From Undaria pinnatifida (taxonomy: Eukaryota; Sar; Phaeophyceae; Laminariales; Alariaceae): a stretch of DNA of 64,000 bases. The stretch's first letter is position 1; each line of letters opens with the position of its first letter. Location: positions 7,047,915 through 7,111,914 of the forward strand of contig JABAKD010000020.1 in the NCBI GenBank assembly GCA_012845835.1. Reading direction: 5' to 3'. Made by a program: the position numbers and the translations under genes. This document shows, piece by piece, positions 31,500 through 43,366 of the stretch. Below the pieces are notes generated by a model. It ran no database searches. It was given only the letters and a program-made list of their open reading frames with translations, and had not been told where the DNA came from.

Positions 31500-32180
31500 G
31501 TGCTTTCGTGTGCTAGTGGGATCTGGTGTGAGTGATGCTTTCGTGTGTTTGAGGAATCTGTTGTGAGTGATTCGTGAGGATGTTATGTGCCTGTCCATTA
31601 TCTTCCCGTATCGTCGGCGTGTGTGTTTGTGCGCTTTGTGCTACGACTGAATCCGTTGCGAGTGACTCGTGGGGTTGTGCCTGCCCACCTTGCTTTCGTA
31701 TGTTCGTGGAATCTGTTGGGTGTGATTTGTGGGGAAGTGCCTGCCCACTGTGCGAGTGACGCTTGGGATTGAACCTGCCCACCATGCTTTCGTGTGTTCG
31801 CGGAATCTGCTGGGAATTATTCGTGGGGATGTGCCTGCCCACCGTGCGTTCGTACTTGGCCACGTGGGTATCTGCCCAACGTGCGTGGTTCCATTTCCAC
31901 GAATCATCTTGACGGAATCTGTGGTGCGTGACTCGTAGGGATGTGCCTGCCCACTGTGCCGTGGTTGGCCAGGGCGGGATTCGTGGGGTTGTGTCTGCCC
32001 ACTTTTCTCTTGTGTACTAGTGTAATATGTTGTCCGTGACTCGTGGGGATGTGCCTGCCCACGGTGCTTTCGTGCTGTATGTAGCGTAATTTCCAAGTAC
32101 ATACTCTCCGTGAGAGTTTTTGCGTGACTTGCGTCTGTTGTGCCTGGCTCGTGGGGTTGTGCCTGCCACTGTGCTGTAAA
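31500..32180. repeat. ~60-bp minisatellite (GTGGGGATGTGCCTGCCCAC)
   Basis: About ten units share CTCGTGGGGATGTGCCTGCC followed by CACNGTGCTTTCGTGTGTTCG-like sequence (split at the C) and GGAATCTGTTG. Spacing varies from about 48 to 110 bp because some units are partial or expanded. Overlapping frames on both strands are artefacts of this array. Confidence 0.88.
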
Positions 32181-32454
32181 GTGTTGGGGTCAACACCTAC
32201 CAGGTGATGCATTGTCTTTTATTCTGCTCGCTGCTGTGGGTGGTGCGATTTGCAGTATATACGAGGATCGGGCTCTCCATAATAGTTGCGTAAAAACGAC
32301 ATGATTAACAAGAAGAGGAGGGGAAGGTAATGGACGGTACCAAGAGATTGAGCCACGTGTATTTGAAACATATGCCATAAAAAATTGTGGGTTTTGTCGG
32401 GAGTGGTTTTGCGCACAGACATATGTGAAGCTTTCTTCATTTTTGGTGGAAGTT

Positions 32455-34190
32455 CATGAAAGCTTCCATGGAAGCTGTGAAAGCAATGAATGGAAGCTTC
32501 CGTGGAAGTAACTTCCACGGAAGTTTCTCGTGGAAGCTTCCACGGAAGCTTCCGTGAAAGCTTTCGGAAGCTTCCGTGAAAGCTTTCACGGAAGTTACTT
32601 CCACAGAAACTTCCATGGAAGCTTTGGCGGAAGTAATTTGTTTCTCCGTGACTTTCACGGAAGCTTTTACGGAAGCTTTCACGAAAGTTTTCACGGACGA
32701 TTTCACGGAAGCTTTCACGGAAGCTTTCACGGAAGCTTCCGCGGGAGTATATTTGCTTCCACACGAAAGCTTTCACGGAGGTTTCACGGAAGTTTTGGCG
32801 GAAGCTTTCACGAAAGCTTTCGTGGAAGTAAATTTGCTTCCGCGGAAGATTTCGCAGAAGCTTTCACGGAAGCTTTCGTGGGAGTAAATTTGCTTCCACG
32901 GAAGCTTTCACGGACGCTTTCACGGAAGCTTTCATGGAAGTAAATTTTCTTCCGCACGGAAGCTTTCACGAACGATTCCGTGGAAGTAAGTCACAAATTG
33001 GAAATAACACATAATTATTTTCTTCAACGGAAACTTTCAAAAAACAATCCCATGGAAGCGTCCGCGATAGCTTCCGTCAAATAAAACTACTGCCACGAAA
33101 GCTTCCGTGAAAGCTTCCGGCATGTGGTTGACATACTCTCTAAATTATTTTTACCCCTAACCCTAACCCCAACCCTAACGTAATGAAACGCAACAACCAA
33201 CCATTGTACGGTACGGTGAAACCCCCTTCGTCTTGCACACAGTGTGCGTCAACCATGTTGTCGAAAAAGTGGTAAGCTCTACCGGAGGCACAGTGAGTGA
33301 GTGTACAATACAAACATATCCGTGGGAGCTGTCGTGGAAGCCGCTGAGATTCCGTGCAAGCGGCGGAAGCTTCAATGGAAGTAAAACGTAAATTCCGTTA
33401 CTGTAGCTTCCAACTTTTCGTGGAAGCTACTTCGAAAGCTTTCACGAAAAGCTTTCGCGTAAGCTTTCGTGGAAGCGGCTGAGTTTCTGACCTTCCGTGG
33501 AAGCTGCCAGTTGCTTCCACGAAAGTATAACCTAAAAATCAGTGAGAGTGCTTTCGTGCATGCTTCCGTGGAGTTTACGTCCACGGCATCTTCCACTACT
33601 TCCATGGAAGCTTCCGTGGAAGATTTGGTGGAAGCTACTTCCATGGAAGCTTTCGCGAAAGCTTCCTTGAAGCTTCCGGGATTCTTTTTCCATGGAAGCT
33701 TCCATATCTTCCATGGAAGCTTTCGTGGAAGCTTTCGTGGAAGCTCACCTGGAAACTTGCGTGGAAGCTTCCCTGAAAACTTTCGTGGAAGCTTTCGTGA
33801 AAGTTGAAGCTTTCGGAAAAGCTTCCGTTGAAGCTTCCGTGGAGTTGACTTCCGCGGCATCTTCCACTTCTTCCATGGAAGCTTCTGTGGACGATTTCGT
33901 GGAAGCCACTTCCATGGAAGCTTTCGCGAAAGCTTCCGTGGAAGCTTCCGGGATTTTTTTCCATAGAAGCTTCCATATCTTCCATGGAAGCTTTCATGGA
34001 AGCTTTCATGGAAGCTTCCACGGAAGCTTCGTGGAAGCTTCCACGGAAGCTTTCATGGAAGCTTCCACGGAAGCTTGAAAGCTTTCATGGAAGCGATAGA
34101 AGCTCTCATGGGAGCTATGGAAGCTTCCATGGAAGCCATGGAAGCTTCCATGGAAGCGGTGGAAACTTCCACGGAAGCTTTCACGAACTT
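32455..34190. repeat. GGAAGCTTTC / GGAAGCTTCC minisatellite
   Basis: About 1.7 kb in two blocks (32455-33125 and 33310-34190) dominated by AAGCTT-centred words such as ACGGAAGCTTTC and TGGAAGCTTCC in units of 9-15 bp. The core is a perfect dyad, so both strands read alike. Most unit lengths are multiples of three, which keeps long Ser/Phe/Gly or Met/Glu/Ala frames open on both strands. No initiation or domain evidence supports a protein. Confidence 0.95.
33153..33179. repeat. Interstitial telomere-like CCCTAA tract
   Basis: The sequence reads CCCCTAACCCTAACCCCAAC then CCTAAC: about four degenerate TTAGGG-type hexamers on the complementary strand, in the gap between the two AAGCTT minisatellite blocks. 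Confidence 0.8.
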
Positions 34191-34199
34191 CCACGCAAT

Positions 34200-35290
34200 A
34201 AGCAAGTAGCAGTGCAGGAGACCGGCTGAATAGAGGAAATGGACAGACGAAACAAAACGCAACTAAGGAGGTTGTATACAGTAGGGAGAACTGTGGTGTT
34301 GTGGATAGGCGAGAAATAGACGGGAACAAAATGGAAAGAAAACCGTGGATGAAACGTAGTACATGTAAGGAAAGCTCGATTGGCAAGGGTAGCAGCCATA
34401 CCTTTTTAGCTGAATCCGGAGAAGGTTTCGGACGACATGACATTCGCCGCGAGCGCTGAAGGATGGGAGACGAATCCCGTTTGTTAATTAAGTGGAAAGT
34501 TCCTGCCGCAACTGCTGCATGCAGGAAAAAAACAAAACGTCAATTAGAGCAGTCAGACCAAGTCCCAGTCTTCTTTTACTTCTTTGTTGAATTTGATTTT
34601 TCGTCATTATTATCCTTAGAATGCCTGCTCGGTGATTCATTTTTTGACCAATCAGAAGCAAATTAAATTCAATTCTAACAACAAATATCGAATTTGGATT
34701 GGGCTAGTTCCTCGTTAATTCCGGCCCTAAGGTACGCGAAAAATGCAAAACCCACGCCGGAAGTCAGACTCCATTAATCTAATATAGCAGCAGCAGCGGC
34801 GGGGGCAGAGGCAGTCGATGACCCATCGACGAGTTGCGGCACAGCAGCAGTAGTGTCTACAGCAGCAACCATCTGGCAAGGGGGAAGGGGGCACACACAC
34901 TGGATCGGCGAGCTCACGACCGCAGACAGCCGATTTTATTTTGTGAAATATACTTACCGGAGGCACCAACAGCGGCAGCAGCAGCAGCAGCTGCACATCA
35001 GCTACACTACTACACAAAAAAAACCATATTTTTTTAGCAAAATAAATGTGAAAAATGTCAGCTGCTGTGAGTACGACTGAATGAATAGTTGAAGCTCAAC
35101 TTTGCAAGCTGCGTGGTACATGGTGATGTATACGCCTCACTTACGATCGAAATCGGCCAGGGAAATAAACACTTCTAAGCAATTGATATAACGTCCTTAT
35201 CATTCTAGCCATCCATGGCGTAGCTTTCATTCATCCCCCCTCCCTCCAACGCCCCCTCCTTCCCCACACCCCGCACGATCGCCTAGACCC
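34200..35290. other. No gene recognised
   Basis: Mixed-composition sequence with a short GCAGCAGCAGC run (34970-34990). The right end (about 35100-35290) begins to show words of the composite repeat family found from 35290 onward, such as GAAATCGGCCAG and AATAAACACTTCTAAGC. Confidence 0.5.
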
Positions 35291-36000
35291 AGCACCGCGC
35301 GTATAGCAAGCCCCTACATATATGATTAATACGCGCGATCGGAGGATCACACACAATGTTGCGAACATCAGTGTCGACCAAATCCTTCATCTCATAGCTG
35401 GAGTGTATTTTTATATTATATGTGACCTAAACCTCTTGAAACTCCCCCTCCCCCCGCCCCATTTTTTTTTTTTTCGCTTTCTCTCGCTCAAACGCCCCAC
35501 CTAATAATATCGAAATCCGCCAGAGTAATAAACACTTGCCACGCCCTGGATATCGCATCGTTATCTTTTTAGAGCCGCCCATGCCGCTGCTGCAATTCCC
35601 ACCCACACCCGCCTCCAACGCCCCCTCCTTCCCCACCACCTGCACCATCGCCTAGACCTAGCACCATGCGTATAGCAAACCCCTACAGAAACATCTATGC
35701 GACCTGAAGCCCTTCCCCCCCGCCCCTCGCCCTCCCCGCCACATTCCCCCCCCCTCCCCCACAAGAAGGATTTATAACTTCCACGCCCAAATTGACCTGC
35801 CCCACCCGTCCCCTTCCCCCCCTCCCCCCCTCCCGCCCCCCTTTTTATCAAAATCAGGCCCCCACGTTGGTTTGGGTGAGACCCTTAAAGCTTGCAGTGT
35901 CGATAGTGTCCGAGCGAAGATGCGCACACCCCGTTAACCCCGACACCGGGTCGATTAAACCAACCAAAAAGACAACAATAAATATAGTCTAGTCTATTAC
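35290..36000 (-). repeat. Composite C/G-rich repeat, reverse orientation
   Basis: Contains reverse versions of words seen at 37545-40560: AATACGCGCGATCGGAGGATC, CATAGCTGGAGTGTATTTTTA and ATCGCCTAGACCTAGCACCA, alternating with C-rich runs (35435-35460 and 35690-35850). It ends near TATAGTCTAGTCTATT at 35987. No coding capacity. Confidence 0.75.
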
Positions 36001-36262
36001 ACGGTAGTATCTGCTGGATCTCGTTATTCTGGAACGGTTTTTCGCAATAAAGTTTGTTGTTCAGTTCACACGGTGCGTCTGCTGCAAAACTAACTCCTAC
36101 CCGCCCGCCGCCTGGCCTCACACAAAAATCGGTCCCGCTCCGTGTCATGGGTACGTACGATCAGACGATTTTTCCCTACGAAGGGTATTCCTCAGCTCCA
36201 GAGTGACTGGAGCCTGTCCTGCGACCACGGACTTGATTATGCGAGTTAATGTGAGAACAACG

Positions 36263-36311
<49 letters not shown>

Positions 36312-36470
36312 AAACAACAACAACAACAACAACAACAACGATCAACTGGTACGCTCGGCCGGCCCCGCGCGAATACTCTCAGTATTAGTAGATTTGTATA
36401 TGTCCCAGCTTACCTGCTGCGCCAGATCTTTTTGGACACCTCCCCTAAAATAAGTCGTTTCAGTGCATCA
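36001..36470. other. Non-coding spacer with (ACA)n microsatellite
   Basis: An (ACA)n/(CAA)n tract at 36257-36339 with one AAA interruption is the only feature seen. Confidence 0.7.
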
Positions 36471-36479
36471 TCGTCTGAA

Positions 36480-37210
36480 ACCGTGCGGAAGAACGAACAC
36501 TGCTTCGTAGGCTGGCGGGCTCTCGTGAACTTGCGAACAACCAGTCAGATTTCTTCTCTGCTCGGCTCTCACTTTGTGACGGTCGCTAGTCGAGGTCAGG
36601 TTTTCCTCTTTTGCCCCTGGTTGCCCTGGCGTGCTCGCCGCCGAGATGCTCCCCGTCCGATGAGGTCGATCCTCCCGGCTGCTCCCGTGCGCGCTTGAGT
36701 CCGCGCTGGCTGGTGTCCTCAGACGGTGTGGAGCGGAAGAAAGGCTCCCGCACGCGGCGCGCGGAAAGGAGTGACGTTCTCCAATAATAGCAGCCACTGC
36801 CTGTCCTTCGAAACGGCCATGTTGTTGTGGCCTGCGCATTTCCAGTTGAACAGGGTCGTGGCCTCGAGGACGGCGTCCATTGCCCGCTCCTCCTCGCCAC
36901 CCCTGCCACCTGCTGCTCCCATCGGCTTCATCGCTTCTGCTGCGATTCGGTGCAACTTAGACTTCTCGCTCCCGCCGCCCCGGGCAATCTCTCCGGAGCA
37001 CGCTGCCAGCTTCATGTTGAGGCCGTTCTCCGCCGCGGTCTGTTCTTCCCTTCGTATAGGAGCACCCTGGCCCGCGCCAAGGACGTAACCTCTGCATGCA
37101 CCGAGGTGCAGGCGCCGGCTAGCTCGCTGGCGTCCACTATGGCGGTCGCGTTGCGAAGATTTCTGCTGCTGTGGTCATGGTGATTTCTTGATAGTATGCT
37201 CTGGAGCACT
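36480..37210 (-). pseudogene. Unrecognised broken coding-like region
   Basis: On the minus strand from about 37170 the frame reads NATAIVDASELAGACTSVHA and EVTSLARARVLLYEGK. A shift of frame near 37035 then gives MKLAACSGEIARGG, SEKSKLHRIAAEAMKP, EERAMDAVLEATTLFNWK and DRQWLLLLENV, until a stop at 36719-36721. The alternation of charged helix-like segments and GC-rich third positions look coding, but I do not recognise the family. A retroelement gag remnant or a host pseudogene are both possible. Confidence 0.3.
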
Positions 37211-37544
37211 CGAAAAGTTCAAAGGTGACTTCGCGTGCCGAAATCAAGAAGATACGCGAAAATAATATAGATCCCGAGACCCCCGGACTGTGCACAGGCT
37301 GGGGTTCGGGTGCTCTCGATTGAACAGTCTCAACTCTTCTTCTTGTTGTTGCTTCTTGCGAAGAAGCGGGGCCTACCACGAGTGAACCCTGAAGACCACA
37401 GACTGCTCCCGGACGAGGCGTTCCTCCAGACGGAGATAGGTGATTGTTTCCAACTATTTTTTCATCTCCCTCCTCTCATGCTCTGCTCTGCCTATCCACA
37501 ATCCACATGCATGCTCCGATTTTGAATGCAGGTGACGCAATTCT

Positions 37545-40500
37545 GGTCCCACTTATTATTATAAAAATTAAAATACACTCCAGCTGTGAGATCGAAGATT
37601 TCGTCGAAACTCATCTTTGCAAGCTGTGTGTGATACTCCGATCGCGCGCATTACGAGTTGTGTGTCCTCATTAAGGATATAGGTCGGCGACTCCCCTTAC
37701 TGCTACAGTGTAGCTATAAGGGTCAACAGGATGATTTTAGTCAGTCTGTGCGCGGAAACTATAAAACCCGTTTCTGAGGGGGACAAAATCTGACAGCTGT
37801 GAAGGGAAAGGGGGGGCCTGGTTTTGATCAAAAGCGAGCGGGTTTGGAGGGGGGCGGGGGGGGGGGGGGGGGGGAAGGGGCAATTTGTGCATGTAAGCTA
37901 TAAATCCTTTCGAGGGGATAAATATTATTGGGGGCGGGGGGGGGGGGGGGGGGGGGGGGGGTTGGGGCGGGGGGGGGGGGGGGGGGCAGCTCGATATGTG
38001 CCTGGAAACTATACATTATTTCGAGGGGATAAATGTGACATTTTTGGAAATAATACATCAGTTTATCGTGTATATCCTGGGGTAAATCGTACAATCAGTG
38101 AGTAAAGAGAGGGTGATATTATTATATGATATCAGGGTAGACGACATGGTATACAGCTGGGACATAGCTGGTATACAATGCATGCATGCTCCGATTATTG
38201 TCTTTTTGTGATCTCATAGTTCACCAAAGATCGTGTACCAAAGCACCAAAGCTCGCTTACACCATAAGAGCCCCGTCGACCGACTGCTGCAAGAGCACCC
38301 CCCAGGAGAACTCGAGGGCGAAAAAAATGTACGAAGCAAGGGGGATGGTGCCATGTTTGAGGTCGGATCCTCGGAAGTTGAACACCAGGGCTCTTATCAC
38401 GAAGTCGAACCGGGCCATGTGTATGCATTGATTGACATGAACGCATTAAAAAAAAACATTGTGCACGTCTTGAACATTTCACCTTCGTAATGATTGCAAC
38501 TTACATCAGATGTGAGTTCGATAAATTGAGTAGTCCATACTGTAATGCTGTACTAATACACGTTTCGAGCTTTAGAGTCACGCACGTTTCTGGAAGCAGA
38601 CAGATTTACTGGTGCAGGCTCGATGCTGCAGCTGTAAATGGGCGACGGATCAATCTCGGGACTGGTACGAGGAACCCAGCTTATTTCTGCAAGTTCAAAA
38701 TCAAAATCTCAAAACCACCAGCAGTCCGAAACTCCATGTTATACTCAGTATTATTCTAGAAATCAAAATACACACCAGATAGATGTGAGATCGAAGATTC
38801 AGCCGAAACTCATCTTTGCAAGCTGTGTGTGATACTTCGATCGCGAGTATTACGGGTTGTGTGTCCTCATTATTAAGGATATAGGTCGGCGACTCTCCTT
38901 ACAACTACAGTGTAGCTATCAGGGTCAACAGGGTGATGTTAGTCAGTCTGTGCGCGTAAAACACTATAAAAAACAGTTTTTGAGGAGGACAAAATCTGAC
39001 AGCTAGCTGTGGAAGGAAATGCATCAGTTTATTATAAAAAATGAAAATACACTCCAGCTGTGAGATCGAAGATTTGTCGAAACTCATCTTTGCAAGCTGT
39101 GTATGATACTCCGATCGTGCGTATTTCGAGTTGTGTGTCCTCATTAAGGATATAGGTCGGTGACTCCCCTTACAACTACAGTGTAGTTATCAGGGTCAAC
39201 AGGGTGATGTTAGTCAGTCTGTGCGCGGAAACTATAAAACCTGTTTCTGAGGGGGATAAAATCTGACAGCTGTGGAGGGAAATGTACCCTTTTATCAAGT
39301 GAATCCTGTAAGTCGAATAACCGGTGAGGGGGGGGGCGGAGTTTTGAAGGACGTGGGGGCCTGGTTTTGATCAAAAGCGAGCGGGGTTGGAGGGGGGGGG
39401 GGGGGGGAGGGGGCGGGGGGCGGACGGGCGGGCAATCCAGTTTATCAAGTGAATCCTGTAAGTCGAATAACCGGTGAGAGGAGGGCGGAGCTTTTAAGGA
39501 CGTGGGGGCCTGGGTTTGATCAAGAGGGAGCGGGGGGGGGGCGGGGCGGGCGGAGCAGCTAAATCTGTGCGTGGATACTATAATCCTTTAAGGGGATAAA
39601 TCTGACGGTTTCGGAAAGAATGCACCAGTTTATAATGTTTATCCTGTTAGTCGTACAACCAGGCGGAGCGTTCAAGGGGGTGGGGGGAGGGGGGGGAGGG
39701 GGGGGCGGGGGGAGGAAGGGTTTTTTAAACAACATCTTTAGGTCGAATAGATGTAGGGGTTTGCTATACGCGTGGTGCTACGTCTAGGCGATGGTGCGGG
39801 TGGTGGGGAAGAAGGGGGCGTTGATGGGGGAGCGCGGGGGGGGGGGGAGTTGCAGCAGCGGCATGGATGGTTCTAAAAAGATAATAGGGTGATATCAAGT
39901 GCGTGGAAGTGTTTCTTACTCTGGCAGATTTCGATGTTAGGTGGGGCGTTTTAGCAAGAGGGAGCGGAAAAAAAAAACAAAGAAAGGGGGGGGCGGGGGT
40001 TCGGGGGGAAGAGGGTTTCCAAGAGGTTTAGGTCACATATAATATAAAAATACACTCCAGCTGTGAGATCGAAGATTTGGTTGAAACTCATCTTTGCAAG
40101 GTTGTGTGTGATACTCCGATCGCGCGTATTACGCATATATGTAGGGGCTTGCTATACGCATGGTGCTAGGTCTAGGCGATGGTGCGGGTGGTGGGGACGG
40201 AGGGGGCGTTGGGGGGGGGGCGGGGGATGAATGAAAGCTACGTCATGGACGGCTAGAAAGATAATGACGTGATATCAACTGCGTAGAAGTGTTTATTACT
40301 CTGGCCGATTTCGATTGTAGGTGGGGCGTTCGAACCAAAGGGCGGAAAAAAAGGGCGGGGGGGGGGAAATGAATTGGAGCTACGGCATGGATGGCTCCAA
40401 AGATAGTAAGGTGATATTAGCTGGCTGGTAGTGTTTACTACTCTGGCAGATTTTGATTTCAGGTGGGGCTTTTGAACAAGAGTGATCGGGAGAGGGGAGG

Positions 40501-40560
40501 CGGGCGAGACACTTCAATATGTGCGCGGAAACTGTATGTTCACACTACCAGACAGGTGAT
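37545..40560 (+). repeat. Composite G-rich repeat, several forward copies
   Basis: Repeated modules occur in fixed order. Module 1 is AATACACTCCAGCTGTGAG through ACTCATCTTTGCAAGCTG, TGTGATACTCCGATCGCG and AAGGATATAGGTCGGCGAC to GTCAACAGG (starts near 37555, 38765, 39050, 40048). Module 2 is GGAAACTATAAAACC with GACAAAATCTGACAGCTG. Module 3 is TTGATCAAAAGCGAGCGGG with long G runs (37850-37870, 37930-37987, 39390-39420). Module 4 is GGTGCTAGGTCTAGGCGATG. Reverse copies lie at 35290-36000, 40800-41360 and 50890-51470. No protein was recognised. Confidence 0.85.
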
Positions 40561-40799
40561 ACCACCTCGTTACCTTTCCAGCCATCCATGCCGTAACCCC
40601 AATTCATTTATTCTAGCTTCTCCCCCGCCACTCGCACCATCGCTTAGACCTAGCACCACGTGTGTATAGTAAGTTCCTACCAGATATGCGTTTATGCGGC
40701 CTAACGCGGCTGGAATCCCCCCCTCTCCCCCCCCCCTCCTCGTTTTATCCTCCCCCCCGTCTCGAAAGGGATGCGTGGTCAATGGTCAAATGACAAAGG

Positions 40800-41360
40800 C
40801 AGGCAACAAATGAATACGCCCCCCCCCCTCCTCCCCCACCCCCCCCCCCCCCCCTTCCCCCCACCGGTTGTACGACTTACAGGATATACATGATAAATTG
40901 ACGCATTCCTTCCACGGCCGTCAGGTTTGTCCCCTTAAGGGGTTTAAAGTTTCCGCGCACAGATTGAGTTGTCCCCGCCCCCTACCGCCCCCGCCCCCCG
41001 CGCTCCCCCCTCCTTGTCAAATCCCCCGCCCCCCCGCCCACGGCCCCCACGCCCTTAATAACTCCGCCCTCCCCTCACCAGTTACACGACTTACAGGATA
41101 CACTTGATAACCTGATGCATTTCCCTCCACAGCTGTCAGATTTTGTCCCACTTAAAAAATGGGTTTTATAGTTTCCGAGCACAGGTTGGTTAACATCACC
41201 CTGTTGACCCTGGTACAAGCTATACTGTAGTTGTAAGGGGAGTCGCCGACCTACATCCCTAATGACGACACACACCCAGTAATACGCGCGATTGGAGTAT
41301 CACAAACAGCTTGCAAAGATGAGTTTCGACAAAATTTTCGATCTCCCAGCTGAAGGTGTG
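40800..41360 (-). repeat. Composite repeat, reverse copy
   Basis: Reverse version of modules 1-3, including C runs (40820-40860 and 40978-41040), GGATACACTTGATAA, CTGTCAGATTTTGTCC and TTGCAAAGATGAGTTTCGAC. With 37545-40560 it forms a large inverted arrangement. Confidence 0.85.
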
Positions 41361-42300
41361 TAGCGAAGTATTTACCTTTTGTATAACAGTGTTATACGTT
41401 AGATGTAACGGGAACACATAGCCAAGTAACTGGAGCGCGTGGTGGGCAACAACCTTTTTGGTGGTGGGGGGCTGAAATTGACCAAGCGTCCCCGGTAGAA
41501 AAATGCCTGGTTAGAAACCACGCAGAAACCCAAACTTGGCATTTCGCACCAGCACACAGCACGGGCAATAATAGTAATGCGTAACGCCACAGAAAGCAAC
41601 AGCAATGGCGATTCAGCTGACGTATCGGTCTGTCGAAACCAACGCGGTGTCGTTTGTTCCGACACCCACGGAGATTATTGGGCGTGGTGGTCTGCTGTTG
41701 ATATACTTTTGTAATACACTGTGTGTGAGGTGAATACCGCAGTTTACTTGATATTGTAGTGTAGATGGCCAAACGAAAGGCGCAGGCCCGAGCGCGCGCG
41801 CGGGGGGGGCGTATACCCTCTGTGCAAGGATACGTAGAAACAACAGCGTAAACATGTCTTGGGGGGAAACATACGTTTCTGCTAAGGGGGACAAACCTCA
41901 CGTGTCCCCTATATCGTGCACAACACACTGGCGATTTTACCTCTGCGGTAACAGCGGTAACGAATCCACACGACGAGTGTTTTTTTTGTGTAACCGGTAG
42001 CGTATGCCGCAAAATAGAGGTAACCTATATCGCTGGTATGAATGGGTTGCCATGGAAAACATAATTGACCTTCCACGCCATCTACTTTGTATTAAATTTC
42101 CAGTGGAAGTCCGCACGGATTATACGTGGAGTATATACGTAATTATCAAGCTTTCTCCCCCTCGTTTCTCAGAAAGAAGGTCACATGCCAGGCATGTCTC
42201 GCCCGCCTTTCTCTAATACGAGTGCGATGCATGCCTCCATTCTTTTTTGTCGAAAAGGGTTGATCATTTTTGTTCCCCTCGTCAACACGCGCGTCGAATT
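41361..42300. other. No gene recognised; upstream of copia element
   Basis: A 206-codon frame on the minus strand (41392-42012) is Cys- and Arg-rich and without a recognisable domain, and a second frame overlaps it. If the copia element has a 5' LTR it should lie here, but I could not define one. Confidence 0.45.
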
Positions 42301-42309
42301 GAGTAAAAC

Positions 42310-43366
42310 ATGTCATCGGCATTTTGGTCACCCAAATGTGTTTTCCGCACGAGCAAAAGGTCTCCGTATGGGGCTCCAATCCGAAAAATGGACGTTCTCG
42401 GCGTTAACAGTCATATAGTGCTTCCCAAACTACTAAAAAAGCAGACCACCATCGTGAATGCCGGTTGTGAAAAACGAGGTTGCATGCATGATGCGGTCGC
42501 AATTCTACTACATAATGTACAGGATATTCTACACTCTCAGCTGCAACATCAGTTTCATGGGCCACGGATGACAGCATCTCGAATTTGGAAGACATCAATA
42601 ACTGGCACTGCGACAACCGTCTTCTATTCGAATCCCTGTTCCTGGGCATATCGAGAGCTGCGGCCAGCTTTCTTCCATGATACAAGTCGAAACGACGTGA
42701 GCTTTATGAATGTGAACGCTGCTTGGGATGGTATGGTTACAAAGTACCAAAGTTCCACCCGTCAACGTAGACGTGAACTAAAACAGGAACTAACTCAAAT
42801 GGTCATGTCGGAAGGGCATGACTAAGGCATTTTCGTAAATTATGAATTACCAGGTATATTATTTGAGGGATGAACTGATATATGACCCTGATCTAGCTAG
42901 ACTGCTGTAGTTGCAAGGGGAGTCGCCGACCTATATCCTTAATAATGAGGACACACAACCCGTAATACGCGCGATCGGAGTATCACACACAGCTTGCAAA
43001 GATGAGTTGCGACATAATATTTGATCTCACAGCTGAATGGATTGTATTCTAGTTTTTATAATATACATGGGAGAGGTATTCAACGATGACAGCATACTGG
43101 AGATAGTGTTGAAAGGGCTCACGGATGAATACCTGCGAATAAAATACAGCGCCGAACAAAGCAGATGATGACTTCACACTCGACCGAGCTGTGATAACAA
43201 TGCGTGACATGTACGAAAATAGAGCTATGCGAAACGGGCCTTCGCGAGAAGCGAAGGGACGCGAGTCCATACGAGTTCATTATGGTAGTCACGTCGACAC
43301 CCTCAGCAGTTGTAGTGACCTGTTCACACCGAACAAAGGTAGGCCATTGATTCGACAACTGCTTTA
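42310..43366 (+). pseudogene. copia gag, interrupted
   Basis: The first open part ends with AAWDGMVTKYQSSTRQRRRE and LKQELTQMVMSEGHD, then a stop at 42823. YYLRDELIY follows in another frame, then a ~180-bp repeat insertion, after which DSILEIVLKGLTDEYLRIKY and a MRDMYENRAMRNG stretch resume. The pattern L-x-x-L-T-x-M-x-x-x-E-G-x-D, L-R-D-E-L and L-x-G-L-T-D-E-Y is that of copia gag (UBN2 type). It closely parallels the minus-strand fragment at 28780-28930, so two related copies exist in the window. Confidence 0.75.
42888..43066 (-). mobile_element. Composite-repeat module 1 inserted in copia gag
   Basis: Reverse copy of module 1 (TTGCAAGGGGAGTCGCCGAC, GATCGGAGTATCACACAC, TTGCAAAGATGAGTTGCG). 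It separates the gag codons for ...RDELIY from the downstream part; both junctions have TATATA-like sequence, so a short target duplication such as ATATA is plausible. Because it sits cleanly inside a known protein, its length (about 180 bp) estimates the size of the mobile unit itself. Confidence 0.7.

Noticed and set aside
32437-34443. Long Ser/Phe/Gly and Met/Glu/Ala repeat frames on both strands
   Set aside because: The AAGCTT minisatellite has units mostly divisible by three and a self-complementary core, which keeps frames open without selection.
41392-42012. 206-codon minus-strand frame as a gene
   Set aside because: Long but Cys/Arg-rich, overlapped by another open frame, with no motif and no neighbouring exons.
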